From: Chitinophagales bacterium
GTDB taxonomy: Bacteria; Bacteroidota; Bacteroidia; Chitinophagales; CAIODY01
Length of the DNA stretch: 64,000 nucleotides
NCBI GenBank assembly: GCA_947449695.1
Contig: CANFST010000009.1
Location: 1-64,000 of the forward strand
Reading direction: 5' to 3'
The notes beneath the pieces were generated by a model that was not told the origin of the DNA, made no database searches, and saw only the letters and a program-made list of their open reading frames with translations. This document shows positions 62,169 through 64,000 of this stretch, piece by piece (position 1 is the first letter of the stretch; every line of letters begins with the position of its first letter). The position numbers were made by a program, and so were the translations under genes.

Positions 62169-63182
62169 CTATTTTTCTTTCGACTCATCATAAGGGTGCA
62201 GCACTGCAAAAGTTTCACTCGGTTTCAAAACTTTTTGTGATGACATGTGCATGTATTGTGTGTTTGAATTTACTGAATGTCTGTCCATTTCTCTAGGTCC
62301 TTCAATTATCCAGTCTTTCAATTCTTTTTTATCGAAGCGACATTCATTACAAATAAATTCTTCTACTTCACCCCATTTGTCTTTTCTTGAAGTAACACGA
62401 AGAATGTCATTACCAGCCATCCATACAGCAACTTGTCCGCTGCATTTTTCATGCTTGCAATCGCGATGTGCATTGTAGGGTTTTGTATTCCATACACGAC
62501 TCTTGAATCTAAAAGTTTTATCAGTCAAAGCTCCAACAGGGCAAACGTCAATCACATTGCCACTAAAATCATTTTCAATTGCCTGATGAATGAAGGTTGA
62601 AATTTCTGCATGGTCACCACGATTGATAACGCCATGTACACGACCATCGGTAATTTGATTGGCAGTGAAAACACAACGATAACATAAAATGCAACGATTC
62701 ATGTGTAACTTGATTTTATCGCCGATGTTTTCCATTTCAAATGTTCTGCGGTCAAATTCATAACGCGTTTTTTGTGCGCCATGTTCGTAGCCCAAATCTT
62801 GCAAATGGCATTCACCTGCCTGGTCGCAAACCGGGCAATCCAATGGATGATTAATCAGCAACATTTCCACCACACCTTTTCTTGCTTCCTGTACTTGCGC
62901 TGATAATTTGTTCTGCACTTCCATACCATCCATCACAGTTGTACGGCAACTAGCAACCAGTTTAGGCATTGGTCGTGGGTCTTTATCGCTTCCTTTTGTA
63001 ACTTGAACTAAACATGTTCTGCATTTGCCACCGCTTTCACCTAACTTGCTGTAATAACACATTGCAGGTGGAACATTTTGCATTGTTTCAGGATGTTGGT
63101 CGCCCATCATTCTTGCTGCGTTAAGTATGGTTGTTCCATCTGGAACTTCAATTAGATGACCGTCAATTGTAACTTTTGCCAT
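62169..63182 (-). CDS. nuoG: Short NuoG: NADH-quinone oxidoreductase iron-sulphur subunit
   Basis: Electron-carrying subunit of respiratory complex I. 337 residues, the short form without the molybdopterin-like half, normal in Bacteroidota. The ligand sets are complete: Cys42, 54, 57, 79 for the [2Fe-2S]; His112, Cys116, 119, 125 for one [4Fe-4S]; Cys164, 167, 170 and 214 for another. Four further Cys lie near the end (HRDCKHEKC and FICNEC) and may hold one more cluster. No other nuo gene is next to it. The gene is bounded by the palindrome terminator and DoxX. Confidence 0.93.
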   Translation of the reverse strand: MAKVTIDGHLIEVPDGTTILNAARMMGDQHPETMQNVPPAMCYYSKLGESGGKCRTCLVQVTKGSDKDPRPMPKLVASCRTTVMDGMEVQNKLSAQVQEARKGVVEMLLINHPLDCPVCDQAGECHLQDLGYEHGAQKTRYEFDRRTFEMENIGDKIKLHMNRCILCYRCVFTANQITDGRVHGVINRGDHAEISTFIHQAIENDFSGNVIDVCPVGALTDKTFRFKSRVWNTKPYNAHRDCKHEKCSGQVAVWMAGNDILRVTSRKDKWGEVEEFICNECRFDKKELKDWIIEGPREMDRHSVNSNTQYMHMSSQKVLKPSETFAVLHPYDESKEK

Positions 63183-63251
63183 GGAAACTTGTAATTATAT
63201 AATGGCTACAAAAATGCAAAAAAAGTTGGAATGATTTGCTGTTTTTGGTTT

Positions 63252-63674
63252 TTAAAACTTAAAAAAAACATCAACAGATAAAGCGTCGAAATAGGAAGGG
63301 AGTAACAATAGAAATAAAATTAATGCCAATCGAGGAAATACGTGGCGCATATCCCACATTGGCTGCGCAAGGCTGAATGCAAGCGATGCAAAGATTAAAT
63401 CAATACCTAAAAAGTAGAGCGAAAAATATTTTAAGAAGCCAAATATCAAAAACAAACCAAAAATCAACTCTACATACGAAGTAAAATATGCACCTATTAA
63501 AATCAAAAATTTTGGAATTTTCTTTTCCTGTAATGGTTGATAAAAAGCTTCTGCTACGTTTTTTATCTTGATATTAAATACCGCATCAAAGCCTTGAAAG
63601 AAAAACAATATACCTAAAATAACTCTTGCTAAAAGCGGAACAAATGCAATATGCTGAAGAAATAATTGTCGCAT
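63252..63674 (-). CDS. DoxX-family membrane protein
   Basis: A 140-residue protein with four transmembrane segments. Family marks are RVILGILFFFQGFDAVFN in the first helix, YVELIFGLFLIFGF in the second and the short QPMWDMRHVFPRLAL turn before the last. DoxX-like proteins include quinone-linked oxidoreductase parts and uncharacterised membrane proteins; the role here is not known. It lies 69 bases ahead of nuoG on the same strand. Confidence 0.85.
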   Translation of the reverse strand: MRQLFLQHIAFVPLLARVILGILFFFQGFDAVFNIKIKNVAEAFYQPLQEKKIPKFLILIGAYFTSYVELIFGLFLIFGFLKYFSLYFLGIDLIFASLAFSLAQPMWDMRHVFPRLALILFLLLLPSYFDALSVDVFFKF

Positions 63675-63722
63675 AAGTTTCTTTATTTTTTTCTAAAGAT
63701 AGTAAAAGTAATCTTGAAAGTT

Positions 63723-64000
63723 TTAAAACGATTGATTAGAAATTTGATGCTCGTTGCTATCTAACGCCATCCCTTCGGCATTTTGTTCCATCAATGACCA
63801 ATTGCCAGTCACAGAAGTTTCTAACCAAGCCTTGCCTGATTTACGAAGAACTTCAACATGCAAACCAAAAATATCTCGAAAACTTTGCTCTAAACTATTC
63901 ACAGACATTTCTGGCATAATTTCAATTTCACCAATATTATGCTGGGTGCGGCATTCAGCAATTTCTTTAGAAGAATGTTTGATTATTTTAGTAGAAGATT
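63723..64000 (-). CDS. Conserved hypothetical protein, N-terminal part outside window
   Basis: The frame stays open to the right edge, past the first ATG at 63917, so the gene begins beyond 64000. About 92 residues are visible. They form a compact alpha/beta domain (STKIIKHSSKEIAECRTQHN, MSVNSLEQSFRDIFGLHVEV, KAWLETSVTGNWSLMEQ). I recall similar text in Bacteroidota proteins of unknown function. No signal peptide can be judged. Confidence 0.65.
   Translation of the reverse strand, partial: SSTKIIKHSSKEIAECRTQHNIGEIEIMPEMSVNSLEQSFRDIFGLHVEVLRKSGKAWLETSVTGNWSLMEQNAEGMALDSNEHQISNQSF

Overview
The window comes from the chromosome of an AT-rich member of the Bacteroidota, probably a gliding or surface-associated environmental lineage near the Chitinophagia/Sphingobacteriia; the sequence does not let me name a genus. 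The evidence is the type IX secretion (T9SS) and gliding gene set: a GldA ATPase, a PorP/SprF protein, two giant PKD proteins with the gliding-associated (type B) C-terminal domain, several secreted proteins with type A sorting tails, and a RemB/Wzi-like outer-membrane protein. Short Bacteroidota gene orders (ftsX-DUF3098-uppP and sigma54 activator-lptE-TPR-secG) and many TAnnTTTG promoter boxes point the same way.

Layout. 1-8.1 kb: 3' part of an acyl-CoA carboxylase, a lipoprotein gene bracketed by two copies of the carboxylase 3' end, ribBA, tRNA-Leu(CAA), clpX, gldA, a beta-barrel candidate and two tandem DUF1573 genes. 8.1-16.5 kb: hmgA, a secreted subtilase, then a 1446-residue SBBP/PKD adhesin-like protein followed by PorP/SprF. 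16.5-22.4 kb: the uppP, DUF3098, ftsX run and smc with an unusual repeat-rich leader. 22.4-30.1 kb: small secreted proteins (one frameshifted), a sortilin-repeat T9SS protein, a LegC-type aminotransferase and a RemB/Wzi-like barrel. 30.1-39.2 kb: a Cys-rich 2045-residue PKD protein, purD and a T9SS repeat protein. 39.2-49.6 kb: peroxiredoxin, a TlpA-like protein, a DUF3857/transglutaminase-TPR giant, queG, lysA, phrB and an OmpR-type response regulator.

50.2-53.5 kb is the only clearly accessory stretch. It has a frameshifted carboxypeptidase-regulatory-domain gene, an 11-unit 21-bp minisatellite, an orphan T9SS sorting-domain remnant, and noncoding DNA with paired hairpins. 53.5-64 kb returns to conserved genes: the secG/lptE operon, a PadR-PspC pair, aspartate kinase, an isolated short NuoG, DoxX and a partial gene at the right edge.

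The genes do not form one pathway. Common themes are envelope building and surface secretion (T9SS cargo, LptE, SecG, UppP, FtsX, RemB-like) and lysine-family amino-acid synthesis (aspartate kinase and LysA, unlinked). I found no complete insertion sequence, CRISPR array, phage or defence system. The least explained sequences are the 21-bp minisatellite with its neighbouring sorting-domain remnant, the lipoprotein gene flanked by duplicated carboxylase ends, and the smc leader.
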